This document shows positions 8,053 through 15,208 of a stretch of DNA of 28,966 bases, in pieces. Below the pieces are notes generated by a model, which was not told the origin of the DNA, did not search any database, and saw only the letters and a list, made by a program, of their open reading frames with translations. How positions within the stretch are numbered: position 1 is the stretch's first letter; every line of letters begins with the position of its first letter. The position numbers and the translations under genes were made by a program. The stretch is from a virus, in the IMG/VR virus record IMGVR_UViG_3300028173_000488, positions 1 through 28,966 of that record; one strand, written 5' to 3'.

Positions 8053-9033
8053 CTAATTAATCCCCAATTCCTCACATACCTCATCGTATGTATTTTTAAA
8101 TTCTTCTCCAGATTTCCACCACGCAGCATCTATCCCAGCAGACCTCATATAATCACACTCACCACAATAAGACAATTCTTTCTTTTTGCCTTCAATAAAT
8201 GCTTTCCGGATATCCATCATCGGCTTGCCATGCCATATCTCTTTAAGTGTTTGATATTTTAAATCACCTATCACAACGGTACCTCGAACATCTTGGCAGC
8301 AAACAACGGCACGCCCATCTGCCATAATACTTAAATCAAGGAATATCCGCCAGCAAGGAACATTAATATCCCCTGCCATATATTGAGATTCTTTAATAAT
8401 CTTGCTGTCAGAATCAATCAATCCACCAATGTTCTGCACCCCGGAACCACCAACATCATCAACGCCCATATCCTGAAAAAGCTTATGATATGCATCCAGT
8501 GATTTTTTGTTGGCTTGTTGTGGCACAATAGCCGTTTGAATCTTCATGTTGACACTGCCAGCATTTCGAATCTTAACAAGATTTCTTACATTCTCAACGA
8601 CTATATCAAATTTCAACCCAACACGGATTTTTTCATAATCCTCTGCATTCCCACCATCAATACTGATTACAATTATATCAAGTCCTGATTCTAATATTTT
8701 TACAATTTTTTGCTTATCCAAGAGGCTTCCATTTGTGAAGAATACCAACTTCTTATCTGGATTAATTTCCTTAGTATATTTAATTCTTGAAACCAGCTTA
8801 TCAATATCCATCAATAACGGCTCACCATTTAGATGAAAGTGGATGTATTCCATATGATAATCCTTGCATTCAACAACCGCTTTCTGGAATATATCACTCG
8901 GCATTTCTCCTTGATAGCGTGTCATGCCACCACGCGGACACATAGTGCAACGGGCATTACACCCGGAATGGCTCTCTAAATGTATCTCCGCTGGGAAAGC
9001 CATTGCCTTTGTTAAATATTCCTTTAGATTCAA
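8053..9033 (-). CDS. Radical SAM / SPASM-domain protein (326 aa)
   Basis: Radical SAM enzyme with cluster ligands C25, C29 and C32 (GCNARCTMCPRG) and the family phrases FHLNGEPLL, FFTNGSLL and IVISIDGG. The C-terminal third resembles a reduced SPASM/twitch domain binding an auxiliary Fe-S cluster: PCWRIFLDLSIMADGRAVVCCQD, then GDLKYQTLKEIWHG and CGECD. Relatives modify peptides or act in cell-surface and sugar gene clusters. The start is the TTG at 9033, 8 bases after AGAGGA; the same frame has a stop 15 bases upstream, so it cannot extend. An internal ATG (residue 11) is the alternative. Followed directly by the 57-aa gene. Confidence 0.88.
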   Translation of the reverse strand: MNLKEYLTKAMAFPAEIHLESHSGCNARCTMCPRGGMTRYQGEMPSDIFQKAVVECKDYHMEYIHFHLNGEPLLMDIDKLVSRIKYTKEINPDKKLVFFTNGSLLDKQKIVKILESGLDIIVISIDGGNAEDYEKIRVGLKFDIVVENVRNLVKIRNAGSVNMKIQTAIVPQQANKKSLDAYHKLFQDMGVDDVGGSGVQNIGGLIDSDSKIIKESQYMAGDINVPCWRIFLDLSIMADGRAVVCCQDVRGTVVIGDLKYQTLKEIWHGKPMMDIRKAFIEGKKKELSYCGECDYMRSAGIDAAWWKSGEEFKNTYDEVCEELGIN

Positions 9034-9123
9034 TGTGTACGTCCTCTATTTTTAATGAATTGTCTATAAACGATAAGTCCATTGTTAATGTTATATCTCC
9101 GCGTCTGACTATACAAGTATGCT

Positions 9124-9720
9124 TCACTCCCAAATAATATAACCAATCAAATCTCCGCGTACCTTAACTTCAAATTTCTTGAATATATCGGTCAAAAAAG
9201 CAATGAAGTCTCCAATATTCCAATGCCATAAATGCTCCGGATTGTCATTTGCCATTCCGCTTGGTAGAATGCCACATACTACCTTGGCCACTCCCTTTTG
9301 TTCTCTCAATGCTTTTCCGGGGCATGTAAAATGTTCTAATGAATGCTGGGAAAAGGCAGCATCGAAAGGGGTTTTTACATACTTGCAAATTCCTGTTAAT
9401 TCTTCAGACAATGACTGCTCAAAATAAACATTTGATATATTATTCCTCTCTTGCAAATCTCTAGCGAGTTTTATGAAAATTCTTGATCCGTCTATGGCAG
9501 AAACCCGACAATCATTATTCAATGCGTATGACAAAGCAAATAACCCATTTCCACAACCCATATCAATAATGCTTTTACTATCTTTTAACACGGAATCGTA
9601 CATCCATTTAAATATTGTTCCGGTATCTCCATTATCAGTCAACAAATAATGATCTTTAATCCTCTGCTTATCCCATTTGTCAAAGTTATTTACAATATCC
9701 TTGTAATATCCTGATTCCAT
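9124..9720 (-). CDS. Class I SAM-dependent methyltransferase (198 aa, possibly longer)
   Basis: Rossmann-fold methyltransferase of the Methyltransf_11/25 type: motif I IIDMGCGNGLFALSYA (residues 51-66), acidic ribose-binding strand VSAIDGS (74-80), and motif IV-like FDAAFSQHSLEHF. The short C-terminus ends VRGDLIGYIIWE. Substrates range from sugars to lipids and proteins; none can be picked. ATG 9720 has only a weak CAGGCA upstream. The frame stays open for 23 more codons of good coding quality (KHKYPDGCKSVDDVSRYLDI) back to an ATT at 9789, which lies after a strong GAAGGAG at the end of the glycosyltransferase gene. So the true N-terminus may be upstream. Bases 9034-9123 between this gene and the radical SAM gene hold no convincing gene. 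Confidence 0.85.
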   Translation of the reverse strand: MESGYYKDIVNNFDKWDKQRIKDHYLLTDNGDTGTIFKWMYDSVLKDSKSIIDMGCGNGLFALSYALNNDCRVSAIDGSRIFIKLARDLQERNNISNVYFEQSLSEELTGICKYVKTPFDAAFSQHSLEHFTCPGKALREQKGVAKVVCGILPSGMANDNPEHLWHWNIGDFIAFLTDIFKKFEVKVRGDLIGYIIWE

Positions 9721-9784
9721 TGCCTGTATATCGAGATAGCGAGAAACATCATCAACACTTTTACATCCATCAGGATATTTATGT

Positions 9785-10891
9785 TTAATTAAATATCTCC
9801 TTCAACAACTGAATTGCCACATCATTCCACTGCATATCAAACATGTCTGCACGGCCAGCATCTCCCAAAGTACATCCATGAACCGGTTTACTGGCCAACG
9901 CTCTCATTTTTGCTTTCAAATCTTCTTTATCCGGAATAAGCCACTTATGATTTAACGCCTGTGGACATTTCTTTATGTATTCAACGCAGTCTATAGTTTT
10001 TTCCAGGCACTTAACAGTAAGGCCATTAACTCCGTCCTGCACAAAGTCCATATACCCGCCCTGAGCCGTTACAATTACCGGTAGTCCTCTGGACATGGCT
10101 TCTGCCACTGGCAAGCCAAGTCCCTCGCCTCTGGTCGCCAGAACGAAGCAATCACACGCATTGTATAGCCTTGGCAAGTCGTCATAATACAACTTGTCTG
10201 TATTTAATAAGATCCTTGGGTGTCTACCATGCTTTTTAATCATATCCTCTATCAAATATGACAATTGATATCGATGCATTGCTGTGAACCCACCCCTATG
10301 TGTCTTGAGAATCAGTGTCACATCTTCTTCCGGGCCAAATTCCTCACAATAGGCATCAAGTAAGATGTCAAAGCCCTTACGCTCTGTGAAGTCGCCAACA
10401 CTCAAGAATGTATACCCCTTTTTGTTTAATATGTTTGCTGGTTCCTCACAATACCGGAATGAATCTTCAATGCCGAAACCAAGACTGGCAACATTATCCA
10501 AAGTCTTTGACCAATGGGCTCTGTTGAATTCACTGAACGTAAATACCTTTTTGACACGCTCGAAATAAGGAAGCCATTCTGACGGAACTTTATCAGTTTC
10601 AAACAGACTGTAAATATATGCCTTTTTTAAATCAATATCTTGCGGAATGTCGTCTTGCCACTTCTGCATAACAACAACCGGAGCATCTTTGATAAAGGGA
10701 GTATCGGCCATTCTTTTAAGCCTGCTTGTTTTGTCTGTTGGCAAATTCACAATCTCCCTGTTCCATCCCTGTATATTCCGGAATGATACCTTGACTCCAA
10801 GTTTATCCAACGCTTCTAAGAGACCACGCGTGATCAGTTCGTATCCAGATTGCCCTTGTGCGGCTCCGTACCAGTTTAAAGCATATGTCAT
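9785..10891 (-). CDS. GT4-family glycosyltransferase B (368 aa)
   Basis: GT-B fold retaining glycosyltransferase (Glycos_transf_1). The N-terminal half begins MTYALNWYGAAQGQSGYELI, an acceptor-domain start with a Gly-rich turn. The C-terminal nucleotide-sugar domain has FLSVGDFTERKGFDILLDA and the paired-Glu motif GEGLGLPVAEAMSRGLPVIV with GGYMDFVQDGVNGLTV after it. Typical members transfer hexoses from UDP- or GDP-sugars. The start ATG 10891 follows AAAGGA by six bases and sits one base after the end of the 53-aa zinc-ribbon gene. The second GT4 gene lies just upstream of that. Two GT4 enzymes plus the GT9 enzyme suggest assembly of a glycan of at least two or three residues. Confidence 0.9.
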   Translation of the reverse strand: MTYALNWYGAAQGQSGYELITRGLLEALDKLGVKVSFRNIQGWNREIVNLPTDKTSRLKRMADTPFIKDAPVVVMQKWQDDIPQDIDLKKAYIYSLFETDKVPSEWLPYFERVKKVFTFSEFNRAHWSKTLDNVASLGFGIEDSFRYCEEPANILNKKGYTFLSVGDFTERKGFDILLDAYCEEFGPEEDVTLILKTHRGGFTAMHRYQLSYLIEDMIKKHGRHPRILLNTDKLYYDDLPRLYNACDCFVLATRGEGLGLPVAEAMSRGLPVIVTAQGGYMDFVQDGVNGLTVKCLEKTIDCVEYIKKCPQALNHKWLIPDKEDLKAKMRALASKPVHGCTLGDAGRADMFDMQWNDVAIQLLKEIFN

Positions 10892-10892
10892 A

Positions 10893-11054
10893 TTAATCCT
10901 TTTTCTTTAATTTTATTGTAGGTATTTCAAATTCAATACCATAATTCGTGCAGTTAAGTGTTATGCAAAATACAGTCTTTTCATGGCAATCTTGCTCTAA
11001 TTCAACTTTACACTCAGGACAAATAACCTTGACAAAGGCATTCATAAAAGGCAT
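10893..11054 (-). CDS. Small zinc-ribbon-like protein between two glycosyltransferase genes (53 aa)
   Basis: Frame found by reading the gap between the two GT4 genes. ATG 11054 overlaps the TGA of the upstream glycosyltransferase (TGATG), and the stop is one base before the next ATG. Cysteines are arranged as CPEC (C12, C15), C23, then C30 and C35 in VFCITLNCTNYG, consistent with a small zinc ribbon. The ending EFEIPTIKLKKKD is strand-like then basic. Tiny zinc ribbons of this build are common in phage genomes without known role. A second possible start is the Met at 11045. It may help the neighbouring enzymes or be unrelated. Confidence 0.65.
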   Translation of the reverse strand: MPFMNAFVKVICPECKVELEQDCHEKTVFCITLNCTNYGIEFEIPTIKLKKKD

Positions 11055-12265
11055 CACACCATCTCCATTACAACGTTATATTTTAAAGGATGCTCGATTT
11101 TATCTATAACCTTTTTCCACTGCATATCAATAACCCCTTGAGACAAATTCTCTTTAGCCCAATCGTAAGCTTTATCAACCATTGCGTTCCGCTTTTCTGC
11201 CTTCATAGACTTCATTTCTATAATAGCCTTGGCAATGTCCTTTGGATTCGCCAATGGCCTTTCTGTTAATTCCATTCCCGTTATATATGCCGTTGGTTTC
11301 ACCTTAATACCTCTGCCATTCCCAGCAAGCTCTCCGGTTGCTGCATTGTCAATGGTAATAACCGGCAATTTAGCCATCATAGCCTCAGCAACATTATACC
11401 CGAATCCTTCCCCGGCTACGTTTATCAGGCAATCAGCAATTCCGAACAAAAGATTGTATTCCTTTTCTGTCATCATTAATAACGGTGTACTTGCCTCGGA
11501 CATTTGTTTAAAGGTATAAACTTTATTTTGTAACCCAAACTCTGCGATTAACATATTAATATTATAACCCTGTGGATCCGCAAAGTTTGAATTTATCCAT
11601 AATCCATAGTCTTTGTCATGCCCACAATCCATTAAAATCTTGTATGCCTTCATTACATCGGCCAAGCTCTTCCTGAAATGTGTTCTTCCTGTGTAAAGGC
11701 ATAGAAATTTATCTGGTGGAATATTTAATTCCTGCCTGAGCTTCGTTCTTTCTTCTTTTGAAATTGGATGAAAAACTTTCTCGTTAATTCCGTGATATAT
11801 CCGCTCAATCCTGTTTGTCACTTCTGGAATAGTATGGATAACAGCCCGTCTTCCATACTCACAATATGTTATTATATGGTCTGCATGGCCTAAGTGAGTC
11901 GCATGGTGCTTTGGCATGCCTCCACCGTATCCAGTGCCATCAACCGCACAATATGAAACCCACTTGAACAATCCTCTTACTGGTGACTGTCCGATATAAG
12001 CAAAGTTCCATATATCACCAATTGTCAACACAATATCCGGACGATTTTCTCTGATCAGATCACCAAACATTGCAGATCCGTAATCTTCTACTGCATAAAT
12101 CACATTGAACGGCAGTTTTTTATTTCTGTTTACCTCAGAAGGACACCAAGCATTATAAAACACTCCATGCCCAGCTTTATACAACGCCATTGCCACATCA
12201 TGACCTATACGCCCTTGGCCAGTTTGCAATCTCGGGTTCTCGCCTATTACTAATATATTTGCCAT
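11054..12265 (-). CDS. GT4-family glycosyltransferase A (403 aa)
   Basis: GT-B retaining glycosyltransferase. N-terminus MANILVIGENPRLQTGQGRIG is a Rossmann start with a Gly loop. CAVDGTGYGGGMPKHH and IIYHGINEKVFHP-like text (IYHGINEKVFHP) mark the domain linker, CLYTGRTHFRKSLADVMKAY opens the sugar-nucleotide domain, and GEGFGYNVAEAMMAKLPVIT is the paired-Glu donor motif, followed by GELAGNGRGI. Length is normal. It overlaps the 72-aa gene upstream by a TAATG junction and the zinc-ribbon gene downstream by TGATG, so it is translationally coupled on both sides. Donor and acceptor cannot be told from sequence. Confidence 0.9.
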   Translation of the reverse strand: MANILVIGENPRLQTGQGRIGHDVAMALYKAGHGVFYNAWCPSEVNRNKKLPFNVIYAVEDYGSAMFGDLIRENRPDIVLTIGDIWNFAYIGQSPVRGLFKWVSYCAVDGTGYGGGMPKHHATHLGHADHIITYCEYGRRAVIHTIPEVTNRIERIYHGINEKVFHPISKEERTKLRQELNIPPDKFLCLYTGRTHFRKSLADVMKAYKILMDCGHDKDYGLWINSNFADPQGYNINMLIAEFGLQNKVYTFKQMSEASTPLLMMTEKEYNLLFGIADCLINVAGEGFGYNVAEAMMAKLPVITIDNAATGELAGNGRGIKVKPTAYITGMELTERPLANPKDIAKAIIEMKSMKAEKRNAMVDKAYDWAKENLSQGVIDMQWKKVIDKIEHPLKYNVVMEMV

Positions 12266-12483
12266 TATGTTATCATTTCCTTAATCGTATCAATTTCCTT
12301 TTTCGTTTCATTAAGCGTTTCATAAATAACCGTGGGACTCAAACCACGCTTATTGCAACGATCAGTAGTCGCCAATACTGCATCTTCAACTTCCGATTTG
12401 TTAAGAAATTTTGCAGCCAATAGGCACGTCAACATATTAATAAATTCAATTTGAACTATGCCTACTTGTGTTTCTTCATCCAT
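12265..12483 (-). CDS. Small hypothetical protein (72 aa)
   Basis: Not recognised. A mostly helical acidic protein (MDEETQVGIVQIEFINMLTCLL ... ETKKEIDTIKEMIT), with two Cys and no clear motif. It is joined by TAATG overlaps to the tail terminator gene before it and to the first glycosyltransferase after it, so it marks the border between the structural genes and the cassette. It could be a small tail protein or part of the cassette. Confidence 0.68.
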   Translation of the reverse strand: MDEETQVGIVQIEFINMLTCLLAAKFLNKSEVEDAVLATTDRCNKRGLSPTVIYETLNETKKEIDTIKEMIT

Positions 12484-12938
12484 TATGCTTTTTTCTCCAA
12501 ATTCCCTTCAATCTCAGCCGTTAAAATTGCAATCTGGAAATAATCCGGCTCCCTCGGCAATGTCTCATATGCAATCTCTGTAATAACGATAGCGCCCTTT
12601 ACAAGATATCCATCAAGTGTGTTGAATTCAATCACATCAATAACATCTTGAACTTGCTGGACAATCCCTTTGTTATTTCCGCCACCTATAATTGCTTCTT
12701 CCATATTAGGGTATACGGCAAGTATAGTAATTTGTATTTCATGATTTGGCCTAATTTGTAATGTGGTTTCAACTTCTCTGCCTGTGTTTTTAGGAGCGAT
12801 GGCAATAAAAGGCAATTTTTCTACTGGAATCTCAATCCCAACTGCTTTTGCTAAATCAACCGGCATTATCTCTATTGTGGCGGAGCCAGTAAGATCTAGC
12901 ATTAATAACGCCTTAAGCCTTTTTAATGTTTCCTTCAC
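12483..12938 (-). CDS. Putative tail terminator / tail completion protein (151 aa)
   Basis: Size, position and sequence style fit the gpU-like protein that caps the tail tube and joins it to the head. It starts MKETLKRLKALLMLDLTG, has a central IAIAPKNTGREVETTLQIRP-like strand region and a QITILAVYPN stretch, followed by VQQVQDVIDVIEFNTLDGYL and YFQIAILTAEIEG, the alternating helix/strand pattern of small terminators. It overlaps the gpG-like completion gene by four bases (ATGA). No catalytic motif is expected. The call relies on gene order (connector, completion, terminator, tube) more than on diagnostic residues. Confidence 0.62.
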   Translation of the reverse strand: MKETLKRLKALLMLDLTGSATIEIMPVDLAKAVGIEIPVEKLPFIAIAPKNTGREVETTLQIRPNHEIQITILAVYPNMEEAIIGGGNNKGIVQQVQDVIDVIEFNTLDGYLVKGAIVITEIAYETLPREPDYFQIAILTAEIEGNLEKKA

Positions 12939-13417
12939 TGATCCAATACCTCCATAACCCAGTCTGCAAATATTTCAACATTCGCATCAATGTCTTCATT
13001 GCTAAATCCGAGGTATTCACGTTGAGGTACCCGGCCTTCACCAAATTGATGCTTTGCAGCGATGTCATCCGCTCCGGACTTACGCCTGGCGCGAATACTC
13101 ATTACCGTTTTAGTAAGCGAGTGTATTGTTTCGACAGACTTCTTCAAATCCCCGGTGTCCTGCAATATCATATCTCCAGCAATGCGGCCTCCAACCGTCC
13201 GAGTGCCTTTTCTCCTTTGTGCAATAGTTGCCGGCCTTAATGGTGCCCATTTAACCCCATCAGGTGTGCTTTCCTTCCTGAAATTATCATCTGTGCTTTT
13301 TAACATAAACAACCCAGATCGCTTTAACGGCACTTGCGTATTCTCCAATTTCTTGAAGTCATCACCAAGTTTTTTGCTAAATTGCCGGATAGTGGTTGAA
13401 AAGTCTATGTCAATCAT
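12935..13417 (-). CDS. Phage virion morphogenesis / tail completion protein, Mu gpG-like (160 aa)
   Basis: Matches the virion morphogenesis (Phage_tail_S) family pattern: NFRKESTPDGVKWAPL (about 45-60), RPATIAQRRKGTR, then ILQDTGDLKKSV (84-95) and a late KHQFGEGRVPQREYLGFS (122-139). These proteins act at the head-tail joint or finish tail assembly. The gene follows the DUF1320-type connector and overlaps the terminator gene. The length is typical. No unusual features. Confidence 0.85.
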   Translation of the reverse strand: MIDIDFSTTIRQFSKKLGDDFKKLENTQVPLKRSGLFMLKSTDDNFRKESTPDGVKWAPLRPATIAQRRKGTRTVGGRIAGDMILQDTGDLKKSVETIHSLTKTVMSIRARRKSGADDIAAKHQFGEGRVPQREYLGFSNEDIDANVEIFADWVMEVLDQ

Positions 13418-13419
13418 AT

Positions 13420-13914
13420 TTATGCTCTGTCACTTGCAATCTGGTTTTCCAAGTCTTCATCAAGCACTTGGTCAAATTCACCATCTACATCAAATACTGG
13501 AGTAAAACCATTATGAGTAAAGTATCCGGAAGAAGTTGTTACCGCAGTACTCAGGCCCTGTCCGGACTCGCCTATTTTCTCAAGCCGTTCTTTTGCTTCT
13601 GCATACTCGGTATTAAGCGGATTCTCTGCAACGCTTTGCAACCGCTTTAATCTCTTGTTTTCAATCCACCATGATGCAATTGTATCACTATCTTCATCAA
13701 TTATTGGATCTACATCAGCCGTATCAAACGGCACTGTATACTTGCCTCTCAATAGACTATTTATAAGATTAAATGCAAACTTACGACCCTGTGTGATCAT
13801 TGCTTCTGAAACCAAATCTTCGCTAACAAACATATCCCTACCTTCTAACACACCACCGCTTAAATGGTAATTCCTTATATTTTCCGCACTTCCATAAGCT
13901 GTAGCTGCTGCCAT
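13420..13914 (-). CDS. Head-tail connector protein, DUF1320 / Mu gp36-like (164 aa)
   Basis: N-terminus MAAATAYGSAENIRNYHLSG precedes the family-like helical core: AMITQGRKFAFNLINSLLRGKYTVPFD followed by DPIIDEDSDTIASWWIENKRL, matching the pattern in which a helix, LRGRYxVPF and a DxxDxxAxxxL helix build the adaptor subunit. The C-terminal part (NGFTPVFDVDGEFDQVLDED) is acidic. It sits just before the gpG-like gene, as in Mu-like heads. It would form a ring below the portal. Confidence 0.8.
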   Translation of the reverse strand: MAAATAYGSAENIRNYHLSGGVLEGRDMFVSEDLVSEAMITQGRKFAFNLINSLLRGKYTVPFDTADVDPIIDEDSDTIASWWIENKRLKRLQSVAENPLNTEYAEAKERLEKIGESGQGLSTAVTTSSGYFTHNGFTPVFDVDGEFDQVLDEDLENQIASDRA

Positions 13915-13923
13915 TTATTCTCC

Positions 13924-14358
13924 CTATGAATAAGAATAAGTCATTACTTGTTTTAAAGATACACCACGCTCAAGACTGTCTCTCATTTGTCCTGTTATTT
14001 CTTTGAATGCCTCGATATCCCAGTTGTCGCAATTAGCGCAAATAGTTGGGTAAACGCCAACCCATACACCGCCACAACTTTCACAGATACAAAACAATTC
14101 ATTATTTTCTCCTCCGATAGCCTTACATGCATTAAGCCATTCTTCAACATTATTAAAATGCGGTACACTCGCACCATTTATCTGTTTAAGCGGATACTCA
14201 CCCCAACTACCACGGATATAATCGTTTTCGTTTCTTTGCTTTTCATTTTCCGGAAAAGATACTCGTAAATCCTCTAGTGAAATCACCTTTAATGGCAATG
14301 GTTCAAGAGTCTCAGCCTCTTTGGATATCTTGCGTTTACTATTTCCTTTTGATTTCAT
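13924..14358 (-). CDS. Zinc-knuckle protein 1 of a sister pair (144 aa)
   Basis: Unknown function. The N-terminal half is charged (MKSKGNSKRKISKEAE). The C-terminal half has a four-Cys site: C92, C95 (CESCGGVW), then PTICANC with C107 and C110, and ends near an amphipathic helix (EAFKEITGQMRDSLER). The C-terminal site matches that of the next gene (14368-14727), so the two are likely diverged duplicates. They lie between the capsid genes and the connector gene and have short gaps on both sides. A structural zinc-binding role at the head is inferred. Confidence 0.72.
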   Translation of the reverse strand: MKSKGNSKRKISKEAETLEPLPLKVISLEDLRVSFPENEKQRNENDYIRGSWGEYPLKQINGASVPHFNNVEEWLNACKAIGGENNELFCICESCGGVWVGVYPTICANCDNWDIEAFKEITGQMRDSLERGVSLKQVMTYSYS

Positions 14359-14367
14359 GATATTTGC

Positions 14368-14727
14368 CTATTCATATTTATAGAAAGCTGTATCAACTAT
14401 ATTGCCACATACACACTGTGTAGGTTTCAAATCGATGAACACGCCTCCACAACCGCCACATACATAAAACTCATGGCCATGATCGCCACCAAGCTCAACC
14501 AACTTCGTTTGCAATTGATTAACACTGCCTAAAGCCGGTGCATTCGCAGATTGTGGCATGGAAGGCCACATGTCCTCTACAGCCGGTTCTTGTTCTCCTG
14601 CCTCTACTTTACCATGAGAGTCTTCCGTGGATTCCTCTGCAACCATGTGAATAGGCTTTGACTCTTTTTCAAGTTCATCTTCAAACGGCTGAACTTCTTC
14701 TCCATTCTCTGGGGTTTCGTTTTCCAA
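14368..14727 (-). CDS. Zinc-knuckle protein 2 of a sister pair (119 aa)
   Basis: Acidic low-complexity N-terminus (MENETPENGEEVQPFEDELE) likely disordered, then a C-terminal zinc-knuckle: FYVCGGCGGVFID (C90, C93), and PTQCVCGN (C105, C107). The last residues DTAFYKYE parallel DIEAFKEI in the neighbouring gene. Spacing of the second Cys pair differs (CxC here, CxxC there). No family name is recognised. Confidence 0.72.
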   Translation of the reverse strand: MENETPENGEEVQPFEDELEKESKPIHMVAEESTEDSHGKVEAGEQEPAVEDMWPSMPQSANAPALGSVNQLQTKLVELGGDHGHEFYVCGGCGGVFIDLKPTQCVCGNIVDTAFYKYE

Positions 14728-14741
14728 ACTACAATCTCCTT

Positions 14742-15041
14742 TTAAATATTCCCGTCAAGTTTAACTTTACCCTTTTGGGTTCTTATGATTTTGCCAATTT
14801 CACCTTTTTGGCCTTTGTCTTTCTCGCCATAGATCATACCTGAAATTGCATCCTCATTAAAACCTTTTTCGTGCAGCTCTAAAACACGCTTTTCATGAAG
14901 GTACTCCATATGCAACCCCTGGCCACACTTCCTAACCTCCTCATTCTGGACTTTAAATCCGTAGGAACTAATGCTCTTGGTGCCTACTGAGTCTCTGCGT
15001 CTATGTAGTCTCTTTGTTTTGCTCGTTATAATATTTGCCAT
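14742..15041 (-). CDS. Basic hypothetical protein after the capsid terminator (99 aa)
   Basis: Not recognised. Highly basic with a RLHRRR patch near residues 11-16, a helical middle (EYLHEKRVLELHEKGFNEDAIS) and a Lys/Gly-rich end (KGEIGKIIRTQKGKVKLDGNI). The middle part HEKGFNEDAISGMI has the look of a small helix-turn-helix, so DNA binding is possible. Its ATG at 15041 lies only 17 bases after the hairpin-plus-U-run structure at 15058-15118, with a weak ribosome binding site, so expression may be limited compared with the capsid gene. Confidence 0.65.
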   Translation of the reverse strand: MANIITSKTKRLHRRRDSVGTKSISSYGFKVQNEEVRKCGQGLHMEYLHEKRVLELHEKGFNEDAISGMIYGEKDKGQKGEIGKIIRTQKGKVKLDGNI

Positions 15042-15057
15042 AATTTTACTTTAAATG

Positions 15058-15118
15058 AAAAAAGGCAGAGGCCCCGTACAATCATGTAGTGACCGTAAGA
15101 AACACACTGCCTTTTTTT
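15058..15118 (-). terminator. Rho-independent terminator/attenuator after the major capsid gene
   Basis: An inverted repeat AAAAAAGGCAG / CTGCCTTTTTTT spans a 38-base loop. Read in the minus (operon) direction it gives GGCAG ... CTGCC followed by a run of six U. In the plus direction the same sequence ends with seven T, so it can act both ways. It lies after the capsid gene and directly before the next ATG, so partial read-through is needed for the downstream genes unless they have another promoter. Confidence 0.7.
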
Positions 15119-15166
15119 GGATATAGATTGGTTTTTGAAACATTATCATATCTCTCTCAGATATAA

Positions 15167-15208
15167 ATTATAAAGCTTATTATAATGAACCCGTTATCTT
15201 AACCGGTT
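15167..15208 (-). repeat. Two tandem hairpins at the 3' end of the major capsid gene
   Basis: The first in mRNA order (15188-15208) is a 9-bp stem with one mismatch and a 3-base loop that includes the capsid stop codon. The second (15167-15186) is a perfect 7-bp AT-only stem (ATTATAA / TTATAAT) with a 6-base loop. Neither is followed by a U run. They could protect the capsid mRNA. The AT-rich one also contains TATAAT-like text, so a promoter cannot be excluded. Bases 15119-15166 show nothing else. Confidence 0.45.
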
